Positions 21,007 through 28,965 are shown, counted from the stretch's first letter. The stretch is DNA of 37,275 bases from Candidatus Doudnabacteria bacterium (GCA_003151625.1 PLYC01000004.1:4296-41570), one strand, 5' to 3'. The notes: generated by a model not told the origin, from the letters alone. Made by a program: numbers and translations.

Positions 21007-21423
21007 GTGATTTTAGAGATCGTCGTAATATGCCCGGCAATTTTCGCTCACAATTTGACCACGCTTCAGGCCGAGCGGCTGCTTCGATGGAAACTCGGAG
21101 CCCGCGACAGCTGTCGCGACAGAAGCCTAACTCTTAAAGGTTGGAGATTGGGGAAGACATTTATTACCCCGACCCTGCGCTTGGAGTTGAGGGAAGTTTG
21201 GTTAACCTATCGGCTGTGGCCTTATGTTCCGCCGGTTCGTTTGAGGGTTTTATTATCCTGTCAAACGGATCTTCAAACACACATCGATCCCCACAAGATC
21301 GACCCGTGCTGCTTGTGGGCCTGGGCTAAGGCAGTGTTTATTTTCTGTTGCATTTACCTCCGGTGGGGACCTGGCGAGACTGCCCTGTCTTGGTTTCATA
21401 GGCGGTTCGGCCGAAGTCAGTAG
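21007..21423 (+). CDS. Orphan hypothetical protein with strong Shine-Dalgarno
   Basis: GTG at 21007 is preceded by AAGGAGGA with seven bases between; the in-frame TTG at 21001 is too close to it. The 138-residue product starts with a hydrophobic stretch ('ILEIVVICPAIFA') that may be a signal or membrane anchor. It is rich in Arg, Leu and Trp, with a second hydrophobic segment near residue 105 ('AVFIFCCIYL'). A possible promoter (TGGACA, 17 bases, TAGGTT) overlaps the divergent uvrC promoter, and a strong terminator closes the unit. GC-rich codon use differs from the flanking uvr genes. No family recognised. Confidence 0.5.
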   Translation: MILEIVVICPAIFAHNLTTLQAERLLRWKLGARDSCRDRSLTLKGWRLGKTFITPTLRLELREVWLTYRLWPYVPPVRLRVLLSCQTDLQTHIDPHKIDPCCLWAWAKAVFIFCCIYLRWGPGETALSWFHRRFGRSQ

Positions 21424-21425
21424 CA

Positions 21426-21470
21426 CCCCGCCTCTCCCGATTAATAATTGTGGTGAGAGGCGGGGTTTTT
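21426..21470 (+). terminator. Terminator of the 21007 unit
   Basis: CCCCGCCTCTC and GAGAGGCGGGG form a perfect 11-bp stem followed by TTTTT. Confidence 0.9.
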
Positions 21471-21602
21471 GTTTAATTTACCAAATGTCTTATGTTTCAG
21501 GTTAATTGTTAATGGTTAATCGTAAATTGTTATCTTCCCCCCTTAGCCCCTTGCTCTCTCTTGACTAATGTGGTAAAATTGCTACTAGTTTGTTTTAATA
21601 CA

Positions 21603-21664
21603 CAAATAAACACGAATTGAGAAACGAATTAACACAAAGGTAAAGTTATATTCGTGTTTATTTG
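21603..21664. repeat. Inverted repeat upstream of uvrA
   Basis: CAAATAAACACGAAT and ATTCGTGTTTATTTG are perfect 15-base inverted repeats 32 bases apart. Degenerate AACGAATTAACACAAA units lie between them. They may form a regulatory hairpin, or be one more degenerate repeat tract, in the uvrA promoter region. Confidence 0.65.
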
Positions 21665-21700
21665 TTAATAATTTGTGTAAATTAGTTTGTAATATAATAT

Positions 21701-24592
21701 ATGTTTGACAAAATTTCCGTTCGCGGAGCGCGGCAGCACAATTTAAAAAATTTGGATGTAGATTTGCCAAGAAACAAGCTGGTGGTGTTAACCGGCCTTT
21801 CAGGAAGCGGCAAATCGTCTTTAGCGTTTGACACAATTTACGCCGAAGGCCAGCGCCGCTATGTGGAATCGCTTTCCGCGTACGCCCGCCAGTTTATTGG
21901 GCTTATGGACAAACCGGATGTGGATAAAATAGAAGGTTTAAGCCCGGCAATATCAATCGACCAAAAATCCGCTTCGCACAACCCCCGTTCCACCGTGGGA
22001 ACGGTAACGGAAATTTACGACTACATGAGGCTTTTATGGGCGCGCATTGGCCAGCCGCACTGCCCGGTTTGCGGTAAAAAAATTCAGGGGCAAACTATTG
22101 CTTCAATGGTCATGCAGCTGCAATCGCTCAAACCCGGCACCAAACTCATTTTAATGGCGCCGTTTATTAAAGACCAAAAAGGCGAGCACCGCGTAATTTT
22201 TGAACAAATTAAAAAAGCCGGTTTTGCCCGCGTGCGTTTGGATGGCATAGTAATGGATTTAAACGAAGCCCAAACCGTTAATTTGGACAAGCAAAAAAAA
22301 CACAGCATAGACGTAGTGGTTGACCGTTTAAGTATTAGCCCCGAAGACAAAGGCAGGCTTTCGGAAAGTCTGGAAAAAGCGCTGGATTTAGGCAATGGCA
22401 TGGCGACTGCAATACAAATGGAAACGGATGGAAAGACGAGTAAACACGAAACAGACATTATTCTTTCACAAAAGTTTGCCTGTCCCGATGGCCATATGCA
22501 GCTCTCGGAACTCGACCCGCGGGATTTTTCCTTTAACAGCCCGCACGGCGCCTGTCCGGAATGTAAGGGTCTGGGCAATAAGCTAACCGTAGAGCCGGAT
22601 TTGGTTATGCCAAACCAGCGTTTAACTTTGGCCGAAGGAGCCATTCGTCCGTGGAGCAAAACCACCTCCCGCCTGTCCTGGTACTCGCGGATTCTTCAGG
22701 CCGTAGCCAAAGAGTACGGCTTTTCCGTTAACACTCCGGTTAAAGACTTGCCTAAAAAATTTATAGATATAATTTTGTACGGCACCGGCGGCGTAAAAGT
22801 TAAAGTTGTGGGCGAATTTTCAACCCGAGACGGGGACCCGTCTCGACTCGGCGGTCGAGCCGAGGCGGAGTTTGAAATGAATACGGCCTTTGAAGGCGTA
22901 ATTCCAAATTTGGAACGGCGTTACGGCGAAACCGATTCCGAGTATATGCGCAGTGAAATAGAAAATTATATGCGCGTGCGCCGGTGCCCGTCCTGTAACG
23001 GCAAGCGCCTGAAGCCCGAAGTTTTGGCAGTGCTGGTGGGGGGAGTGGGGATTGTGGACGCCTCGGCTATGAACATCCAGGCGGCATCCGACTTTTTTAA
23101 AGATTTGAACCATACTTTAAACCAAAAAGATCTGACTATCGCCAGGCAAGTGCTTAAAGAGGTTGGCTCGCGCCTGTCTTTTTTGCTTAATGTCGGATTG
23201 TCTTATTTGTCTTTGGACCGCGCCGCCGACACCCTTTCCGGCGGGGAAGCCCAGCGAATTCGTCTGGCCACGCAAATCGGTTCCGGTTTAACCGGAGTGC
23301 TCTATATATTAGACGAGCCGTCCATTGGCCTGCATCAGCGCGACAACCGCAAACTCCTGCAAACTTTAAAAGATTTGCGCGACCTGGGCAACACGGTAAT
23401 AGTAGTGGAGCACGACGAGGAAACCATCCGCGAGGCCGACTGGGTGGTGGACATTGGTCCGGGTGCCGGCAAACACGGCGGCGAACTGGTGGCCGAAGGC
23501 ACGCCGGCCCAAGTGCAAAAAAATCCCAAGAGCATAACCGGCTTGTATTTGGCCGGTAAAGAGTTTATCGAGCTTCCCAAAAAAAGACGTCCGGGCAACG
23601 GCCGCAAACTTTCCATTTTTGGCGCCGCGGAGTTTAATTTAAAAGAAATAAATGTAGATATTCCGCTGGGCAAGTTTGTTTGCGTCACCGGCGTTTCCGG
23701 CAGCGGCAAATCCACGCTCTTTCACGACATTTTGGCGCGGGCGCTGTATAAATATTTTTACAACAGCAAGGACGAACCAGGCAAGCACAAAAAAATTCTG
23801 GGCGTTGAGCATATAGATAAAATTATAAATATTGACCAAAGCCCCATTGGCAGAACGCCGCGCAGTAACCCGGCCACTTACACCGGTTTGTTCACCCCCA
23901 TTCGCGATATTTTTGCGGACACTAAAGAAGCTCGGATGCGGGGCTACAAAGCCGGCCGTTTTAGTTTTAACGTTAGGGGCGGCCGGTGCGAGAAGTGCGC
24001 GGGCGACGGCGTAATTCAGGTGGAAATGAATTTTTTGCCCGACGTATATATTACCTGCGAGGAATGCGGCGGCAAACGCTATAACCAACAGGCTTTGGAA
24101 ATCCATTATAAAGACAAAACCATTGCGGACGTTTTGGAAATGACCGTGGACGAAGCTAAAATATTTTTTGCCGCTCTGCCGCAAATTCACAAAAAACTGG
24201 AAACCTTAAGCCAGGTGGGTTTGGGCTATATGCGGCTGGGGCAAAATGCCACTACTGTTTCCGGAGGCGAGGCGCAAAGGATTAAGCTGGCCACCGAACT
24301 GTCCCGCACATCCACCGGCCGGACTTTGTATTTGCTGGACGAGCCGACGACGGGGCTGCATTTTGCCGACGTCAAAAGATTAATTCACGTGCTCAATAGG
24401 CTGGTGGACAAAGGCAATACCGTTGTGGTAATTGAACATAATTTGGATATGATAAAAACCGCGGACTGGTTAATTGACTTAGGCCCCGAAGGCGGAGACA
24501 AGGGAGGAGAGGTCGTGGCCATAGGCACCCCCGAAGACGTGGCAAGAGTTAAGGCGTCTTACACCGGACAGTATCTTAAGAAAGTATTGTAG
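21701..24592 (+). CDS. uvrA: Excinuclease ABC subunit A
   Basis: UvrA is the ATP-driven DNA-damage sensor that loads UvrB. The 963-residue product has two ABC ATPase halves: Walker [11 protein letters not shown] (near residue 32) and [10 protein letters not shown] (near 665), with signatures [12 protein letters not shown] and [12 protein letters not shown]. Zinc-binding CxxC pairs are at CPVC (near 114), CPEC...CPSC and CEKC...CEEC. An insert near residues 375-390 ([13 protein letters not shown]) is a palindromic element read in frame. The ATG lies two bases after a TATAAT, with no ribosome site. The last six codons and stop have a synonymous duplicate at 24635-24655 beyond a palindrome. Confidence 0.97.
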   Translation: MFDKISVRGARQHNLKNLDVDLPRNKLVVLTGLSGSGKSSLAFDTIYAEGQRRYVESLSAYARQFIGLMDKPDVDKIEGLSPAISIDQKSASHNPRSTVGTVTEIYDYMRLLWARIGQPHCPVCGKKIQGQTIASMVMQLQSLKPGTKLILMAPFIKDQKGEHRVIFEQIKKAGFARVRLDGIVMDLNEAQTVNLDKQKKHSIDVVVDRLSISPEDKGRLSESLEKALDLGNGMATAIQMETDGKTSKHETDIILSQKFACPDGHMQLSELDPRDFSFNSPHGACPECKGLGNKLTVEPDLVMPNQRLTLAEGAIRPWSKTTSRLSWYSRILQAVAKEYGFSVNTPVKDLPKKFIDIILYGTGGVKVKVVGEFSTRDGDPSRLGGRAEAEFEMNTAFEGVIPNLERRYGETDSEYMRSEIENYMRVRRCPSCNGKRLKPEVLAVLVGGVGIVDASAMNIQAASDFFKDLNHTLNQKDLTIARQVLKEVGSRLSFLLNVGLSYLSLDRAADTLSGGEAQRIRLATQIGSGLTGVLYILDEPSIGLHQRDNRKLLQTLKDLRDLGNTVIVVEHDEETIREADWVVDIGPGAGKHGGELVAEGTPAQVQKNPKSITGLYLAGKEFIELPKKRRPGNGRKLSIFGAAEFNLKEINVDIPLGKFVCVTGVSGSGKSTLFHDILARALYKYFYNSKDEPGKHKKILGVEHIDKIINIDQSPIGRTPRSNPATYTGLFTPIRDIFADTKEARMRGYKAGRFSFNVRGGRCEKCAGDGVIQVEMNFLPDVYITCEECGGKRYNQQALEIHYKDKTIADVLEMTVDEAKIFFAALPQIHKKLETLSQVGLGYMRLGQNATTVSGGEAQRIKLATELSRTSTGRTLYLLDEPTTGLHFADVKRLIHVLNRLVDKGNTVVVIEHNLDMIKTADWLIDLGPEGGDKGGEVVAIGTPEDVARVKASYTGQYLKKVL
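22824..22869 (+). repeat. In-frame palindromic element in UvrA
   Basis: CGAGACGGG-GA-CCCGTCTCG is a perfect hairpin, followed by a second one (CTCGGC with GCCGAG). The right part GACCCGTCTCG...GCCGAGGCGGA is shared with copies in RNase J and UvrC, in the same strand sense and mostly the same frame. Confidence 0.75.
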
Positions 24593-24600
24593 GGCAGCTT

Positions 24601-24634
24601 GCCCCGCACCTGAGTCAGACGAATGGTGCGCGGG
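24601..24634. repeat. Palindrome between the two uvrA tails (family A)
   Basis: CCCGCACC and GGTGCGCGGG form a stem around TGAGTCAGACGAAT. The loop resembles that of 9942-9973 (TGAGCGGAGCGAAT), and the CCCCGCACC arm matches the ends of the tRNA-carrying insert at 16082-16245. Confidence 0.75.
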
Positions 24635-24655
24635 TATCTAAAAAAGGTGCTGTAA
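24635..24655 (+). pseudogene. Displaced second copy of the UvrA C-terminus
   Basis: These 21 bases encode YLKKVL-stop, as at the end of functional uvrA (24572-24592). Five of six sense codons and the stop codon differ, all synonymously. It directly precedes what looks like the native uvrA terminator. Confidence 0.75.
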
Positions 24656-24660
24656 AAAAT

Positions 24661-24699
24661 ACAAAGAGACTCTTTGCTTTGAGCAAAGAGTCTCTTTGT
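24661..24699 (+). terminator. uvrA terminator / family B palindrome
   Basis: ACAAAGAGACTCTTTGC and GCAAAGAGTCTCTTTGT form a perfect 17-bp stem, followed at a short distance by a T run. The same palindrome occurs at 28135-28174 and in part at 28966-28991, so it is also a dispersed repeat. Confidence 0.75.
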
Positions 24700-24721
24700 A
24701 TTGGATTTTTAGGCCGTATTT

Positions 24722-24861
24722 ATCCAGCACCTTCCCTAAATACCCCATAGCTCTGCTGTGGGGATGAATCCAGCACCACTTATTGCATAAAAGCGGTGCT
24801 GGATGAATGGAATATTAGTCCTGTCTTTGGGGGTTTAATACCCGGCAGGAAGGTGCTGGAT
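24722..24861. mobile_element. MITE-like element with ATCCAGCACCTTCC ends
   Basis: ATCCAGCACCTTCC at 24722-24735 and GGAAGGTGCTGGAT at 24848-24861 are perfect 14-base inverted ends. A second, inner ATCCAGCACC...GGTGCTGGAT pair lies at about 24768-24804. There is no gene inside. The ends match the inverted repeats around the BRO-like gene at 27105. Confidence 0.7.
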
Positions 24862-24955
24862 TTACTTTTTTATCCTTTAGGTATACCCTTAAAAGTGGAG
24901 AAAAATTAAAGCTTAAAGACGTAAATTTTATTCTTTAAGCGGAAACCGGGAAAAT

Positions 24956-26947
24956 ATGAAAACCCGCAATTTTGGCAAGTATTTTTTAGTCGCTTTAGTT
25001 TTTGGACTTTTACTGGCCTTTTATTATTTTACGGATTTTGACGTAACCAAGCATCAGTTTCTTACAGCCGCGTTAAAAGTTCCCAGCATAAGAAATTACG
25101 GGGGCAGCTCGCCGGACACAACCGTTAAAGTATTCGCAAATTACGGTTGGGCAATTGTTTCGGGTTTTGCGCTCGTAGCTTGGTTGGTTTCTTTAGTATT
25201 GCTTTTGATTTTAAAATTGGTCCGCTTGTCAAAATTTTGGATTGCAAATTTGGCAGTATTGCTGCTTACTTACAGCGTTGTTTTGGGTTTGGCCATTGAA
25301 CTGTTATTTTATGAAAAACGTTACGCCGTGGCTTCTTTGGGCATAATCTTTTTTGCCGGCCAGCCATTATATAGTGCCAGCATCGGGGCATTAATTTTTA
25401 TTGTGCTGTTATTTGTTTTATTGATAATAATCAGATTATTTAAAAAGAGAAAGACCCCGCCGGCAAATATTACGCCAACAGCTAAGGCGGAAACAAAAGA
25501 AGTAAAACCGGAAGAACCCAAGCCGGAAACCGTAAGCCAGCCAAAAGAAAGCCTCGTGGCAAAATTCGCGCTATTGCTGCTTTTGCCTCTTTTAGCGGGG
25601 GGCTGTAATTTAATTGGCGGCGGGGAAGACCTTGCCTGCCTTATGAACAACGACCCCCATTGCTACCAAAACGTGGCCGTAACCGAAGGCGATGCGGATG
25701 TTTGCGCGAAGGTTAAACAGCCCGCGGAATTTAAAGACATGGGTTCCAACCCGCCGCAGGACAAATGCTATTTAATGGAGGCCCAAAATACCGGCGACCT
25801 AAGCGCCTGCGATAAAATTAAAGGAGGCCTTATGTCTTACACCCGCGAAGAATGTATTTTGGAGGCTTCGGTGGCGAACCAGGACGCTTCGGGATGCCTT
25901 AAACTTGGGGGCGAAGACAAAGCTAATTGTGTAGATCAACTTCAGCCGCTTATAACGCCGGATAAAGTTTTGGAAGTGGACAGCCAAATCCAAATTTTGC
26001 AGGATGAGCTAAAAAAAGGCAGCGACCCGAACCTGGAAAAACAGCTGGCCGGCTTGCAGACCAAGCGAGGCGATATGCTGGCCATTATGAGTTCGGACAA
26101 CAAGTCCCAATACCAAATTCAGAGCGACCCTTACAATAAGCAAATTATCGGCGATTTTGCCACAGGCGGCATTGACAGCAAAACCAAAAACGAAATGATA
26201 TCCATTAACGAAAAGCTAAAGACCGACGGCGTGCCCATGACCGACGAGCAGTATAAAGCTATGCGGGATTATTATAAATTTAAAAATGACCCTGCTAATG
26301 ACATTGAACAAATGGATGACTCGCAAATCGTGAAAAACCGCTTGGGTGAAAAAGTTACCAACTTAGTTGACAAGCTTAAATTCTGGAAAGTTAAAGACAC
26401 GGTTCAAGAAACCGGCGAGGATCAGCAGCTGCGGTTTTACGAGCGAATGCTGGAGCGGCAGGAGGCCATAGACAAGGGAATGTCGGTAAAGGAAATGAAT
26501 TTTGACAACACGGTAAAAGCCATCGCGGACAAGGTTCAGGAAAAAATAACGGATGAAGCACAGGACAAAATTATTGAGCATTTATTCGGCGAGGAAGCCG
26601 GACAAACAGTAGGCGTTACTACGGCAGTCATGGGCGAAGCCATAGATGAAGTCAAGCAAGAGGCGCAATCGGAAGAGTTTAGGGGTTTGGTAAAGGCTTA
26701 CGACGACGGCATGTCCGAAGAACTGCACAATTTTGGCGGCAACGTGGACAAGGCGCACGAGGCAGTCGTCAAAAAAATGTCGGCCGATCCGTATGCCTAT
26801 GCCACCGGCGACAGCTTTGCCAAATACGGCAATTTAATAGAGAACAAGGAATGCGACGGAAGCAATCCGCACTGCCTGAACAAAGATGTGTTCTGGAAAT
26901 CTATGAAAAAATCTTACAAGTACCAAAATCCGACGCCGTCGGCATAA
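24956..26947 (+). CDS. Multi-helix membrane protein fused to a lipoprotein-like domain
   Basis: The 663-residue product has about four transmembrane helices in residues 8-165. A Lys/Glu/Pro-rich linker (to about 198) follows, then a hydrophobic segment ending in L-A-G-G-C, which is a full lipobox but internal (Cys near residue 222). A Cys-paired repeat region (about 229-330) follows, with units like 'DLSACDKIKGGLMSYTREECILEAS'. A long charged helical region (about 335-650) completes it. It looks like a membrane protein joined to a former lipoprotein. The Cys repeats match the protein at 14647. Function unknown; perhaps envelope assembly. There is no strong Shine-Dalgarno site. Confidence 0.75.
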   Translation: MKTRNFGKYFLVALVFGLLLAFYYFTDFDVTKHQFLTAALKVPSIRNYGGSSPDTTVKVFANYGWAIVSGFALVAWLVSLVLLLILKLVRLSKFWIANLAVLLLTYSVVLGLAIELLFYEKRYAVASLGIIFFAGQPLYSASIGALIFIVLLFVLLIIIRLFKKRKTPPANITPTAKAETKEVKPEEPKPETVSQPKESLVAKFALLLLLPLLAGGCNLIGGGEDLACLMNNDPHCYQNVAVTEGDADVCAKVKQPAEFKDMGSNPPQDKCYLMEAQNTGDLSACDKIKGGLMSYTREECILEASVANQDASGCLKLGGEDKANCVDQLQPLITPDKVLEVDSQIQILQDELKKGSDPNLEKQLAGLQTKRGDMLAIMSSDNKSQYQIQSDPYNKQIIGDFATGGIDSKTKNEMISINEKLKTDGVPMTDEQYKAMRDYYKFKNDPANDIEQMDDSQIVKNRLGEKVTNLVDKLKFWKVKDTVQETGEDQQLRFYERMLERQEAIDKGMSVKEMNFDNTVKAIADKVQEKITDEAQDKIIEHLFGEEAGQTVGVTTAVMGEAIDEVKQEAQSEEFRGLVKAYDDGMSEELHNFGGNVDKAHEAVVKKMSADPYAYATGDSFAKYGNLIENKECDGSNPHCLNKDVFWKSMKKSYKYQNPTPSA

Positions 26948-26999
26948 AAGCGGTTAAAGCCGTAGCGGGACTGTTGCCGAATGGCATTTTATAATGGGG

Positions 27000-27028
27000 T
27001 TTACAAAAGGTGAACGATTGTATATAAT
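27000..27028 (+). promoter_or_regulatory. Promoter just outside the BRO gene's inverted repeat
   Basis: TTTACA at 27000-27005, 17 bases, TATAAT at 27023-27028. Transcription would start about eight bases before the left inverted repeat, so the mRNA leader would contain the whole repeat as a hairpin. Confidence 0.7.
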
Positions 27029-27042
27029 AAATAAAACAATAA

Positions 27043-27084
27043 ATCCAAGCACCTTCCTACGGGGTATTCTGGAAGGTGCTGGAT
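27043..27084. repeat. Left inverted repeat of the BRO element
   Basis: A 42-base sequence that is itself palindromic (CAAGCACCTTCC with GGAAGGTGCTGG) and is repeated in inverted orientation at 28053-28093 with about two mismatches. Confidence 0.85.
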
Positions 27085-27104
27085 AAAATAAGTTTAAAAT
27101 AGAA

Positions 27105-27965
27105 ATGAAAATCGGCAATAAAATCGCGTTATTTGAAGGCAGGCAAATTCGTTGCTTTTGGGATGAAGCTAAAGAGCTTTGGTATTTTTCCGTGGTTGAT
27201 ATCATTGGGGTTTTGACGGGCCAGAACAATCATAAAAAAGCCCAAAGTTATTGGACAACCTTGAAAAATCGCCTAAAAGGTGAAGGAAGCGAGGTGGTCA
27301 CAAAATGTGACCAACTGAAAATGATGGCTTCGGACGGCAAGTTTTACTATACGGATGCTGCTGATACGGAAACTTTGTTTCGTCTTATACAATCAATCCC
27401 ATCGCCGAATGCCGAGCCTTTTAAACTTTGGCTGGCGCGCGTGGGATACGAAAGAGTGGAAGAGACAGAAGATCCTGAAAAAGCGATTCAAAGAGCCATG
27501 GCCACATACCTTAAAAAAGGTTATTCTAAAAATTGGGTGGACTTGCGTTTAAAAAGTATTGAAATCAGGAAAGATTTAACCAATGAATGGGACGAGCGGG
27601 GCGTGAAGACGCGGGATGAGTTCGCGATTTTAACCGACGATATTACGTTTGCCTGGGCGGGTTTAAAGACTAAAGATTATAAAAAGTATAAGGATTTAAA
27701 AAAAGAGAACCTGCGCGATAATATGACCAACCTGGAAATTGTCTTAAATATGCTGGCTGAAACATCCACGACCGAAATTTCAAAAGTTAAGAGACCTGCG
27801 GATTTTGAAAGCAACAGAAAAGTGGCGCGCGAGGGGGGAGGCATAGCCGGCAACGCGCGTAAACAGATAGAAGCCAAAACCGGCAAGCGGGCCATAAGCA
27901 ACGGAAGTTTTGCGCAAATAAACCGTAAGAAATTGCAAAAAGGAAAAACACAAACAAAGCCATAG
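27105..27965 (+). CDS. BRO-N / DinD-like antirepressor family protein
   Basis: The first 100 residues form a BRO-N domain ('KIALFEGRQIRCFWDEAKELWYFSVVDIIGVLTG', then 'SYWTTLKNRLKGEG'), found in phage antirepressors, baculovirus BRO proteins and DinD. The remainder matches DinD-type proteins: 'EWDERGVKTRDEFAILTDDITFAWAGL', 'KKENLRDNMTNLEIVLNMLAETSTTEIS' and a basic C-terminus. Such proteins bind DNA and are often carried on mobile elements; a RecA-modulating role is known for DinD but is not established here. Inverted 41-base repeats flank the gene, and a short terminator overlaps its stop codon, so it looks like the cargo of a small mobile unit. Confidence 0.88.
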   Translation: MKIGNKIALFEGRQIRCFWDEAKELWYFSVVDIIGVLTGQNNHKKAQSYWTTLKNRLKGEGSEVVTKCDQLKMMASDGKFYYTDAADTETLFRLIQSIPSPNAEPFKLWLARVGYERVEETEDPEKAIQRAMATYLKKGYSKNWVDLRLKSIEIRKDLTNEWDERGVKTRDEFAILTDDITFAWAGLKTKDYKKYKDLKKENLRDNMTNLEIVLNMLAETSTTEISKVKRPADFESNRKVAREGGGIAGNARKQIEAKTGKRAISNGSFAQINRKKLQKGKTQTKP

Positions 27966-27984
27966 CCGCGAGGCCGTGGTTTTT
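27960..27984 (+). terminator. Terminator overlapping the BRO gene stop
   Basis: CCATAGCC and GGCCGTGG pair imperfectly around GCGA and are followed by TTTTTG. Confidence 0.55.
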
Positions 27985-28052
27985 GTTAAATTTCACAATT
28001 CGGCACTTGCGCCGGCAAAGGTTTTTTGGTATTAATACAAGTCAATTCATTT

Positions 28053-28093
28053 TCCAGCACCTTCCAGAATACCCCGTAGGAGGGTGCTTGGAT
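28053..28093. repeat. Right inverted repeat of the BRO element
   Basis: Reverse complement of 27043-27084 with about two mismatches. The pair brackets 968 bases that contain just the BRO-like gene. Confidence 0.85.
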
Positions 28094-28099
28094 TTATTT

Positions 28100-28193
28100 T
28101 AATGGGTGTTTACCCCGTTAAATAGTATGCCGGAACAAAGAGACTCTTTGCAAATTTGCAAAGAGTCTCTTTGTTGTTTAAGATAGTTTGTTA
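28100..28193. repeat. Half palindrome and family B palindrome
   Basis: GTTTACCCCGTTAAATAG (also at 29003-29020) is followed by a perfect 40-base family B palindrome at 28135-28174 (ACAAAGAGACTCTTTGC with its complement). It may end transcription of the minus-strand Ala-rich gene. Confidence 0.7.
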
Positions 28194-28838
28194 TTATTGT
28201 TTACAGGTGGCTTTGGCGGCGGTAAAGGCGTCTTGCGCGCTTTTTACGGCGGCTTGGTAAGTGCTTTGCGCGCTTTTTACCGCTGTCTGGTAATCACTGC
28301 GGGCAGTTGTTACCGCTGTCTGATAAGCAGCCCTGGCCACTTGGACGGCAGTCTGGTAATCACTGCGGGCAGTTGTTACCGCTGTCTGATAAGCAGCCCT
28401 GGCCGCTTTTATTGCGGCTTGCTTGGCGGTTTGGTCAGTAAGCGCATTGGCAATTGCTAAAGCGCTGGCGCGGGTGGAGCTGGCTAAGGCTATTGCGCCG
28501 TCGCGCGTTGTCTTAGCAGAATCTAAAGCGCTGGCGCGGGTGGAGCTGGCTAAGGCTATCGCGCCGTCGCGCGTTGTCTTAGCAGAATCTAAAGCGCTGG
28601 CGCGGGTGGTGGTGGCATTGCCTATGGCGTTTTGGCGCGTGGTTTTGGCCGTTGCTATTAAGCCGTCGCGAGTGGTGCGGGCTGCGCTAATGGCGCTATT
28701 GCGGGTTGGGACCACGGTTGCGACGCAGGGTTTTGCAGCCGAAGACACGGCAACAGGCGCAATGTCGGCGGCCAATGCCGGCATGGCCAGCAGCAAGCCG
28801 GAACTAAGCACTAGGGCGCTTATAACTTTATTTGTCAT
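28194..28838 (-). CDS. Secreted Ala-rich repeat protein
   Basis: The 214-residue product has a clear signal peptide (Lys, hydrophobic core, cleavage after A-L-A-A near residue 23). The mature part is almost wholly heptad-like Ala/Thr/Ser/Arg repeats: 'STRASALDSAKTTRDGAIALA' twice, then 'ARAAYQTAVTTARSDYQTAV' units. It should form a long extracellular helix or coiled coil. The DNA repeats are near-identical (a roughly 63-base unit at 28460-28590 and a roughly 66-base unit at 28287-28400), so copy number probably varies by slippage. Two Cys, near each end of the mature protein, may form a disulfide. Function unknown. Confidence 0.8.
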   Translation of the reverse strand: MTNKVISALVLSSGLLLAMPALAADIAPVAVSSAAKPCVATVVPTRNSAISAARTTRDGLIATAKTTRQNAIGNATTTRASALDSAKTTRDGAIALASSTRASALDSAKTTRDGAIALASSTRASALAIANALTDQTAKQAAIKAARAAYQTAVTTARSDYQTAVQVARAAYQTAVTTARSDYQTAVKSAQSTYQAAVKSAQDAFTAAKATCKQ

Positions 28839-28965
28839 GTGTTTTGTTTCTTTTAATTATTTTAGTCTGTTTACTATACACTATATTATACGTTTCGGCA
28901 ATCTTTAATCTTTACTTCTTTTTTGGTGCAGAATCCGTGAATGTAAGCCTAAAATTTGTGCCGGA

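Noticed and set aside
21693-21698. TATAAT as uvrA promoter
   Set aside because: It ends two bases before the ATG, so a start 6-8 bases downstream would fall in the coding region; the true -10 is unclear, so no promoter is called.
22084-24190. Minus-strand ORFs of 97-193 codons
   Set aside because: Antisense to the conserved uvrA; no start signals and typical shadow composition.
28423-28908. 161-codon plus-strand ORF
   Set aside because: Antisense to the Ala-rich secreted protein; its Ala/Val/Leu repeats are the mirror of that gene's tandem repeats, whereas the minus frame has a proper signal peptide.
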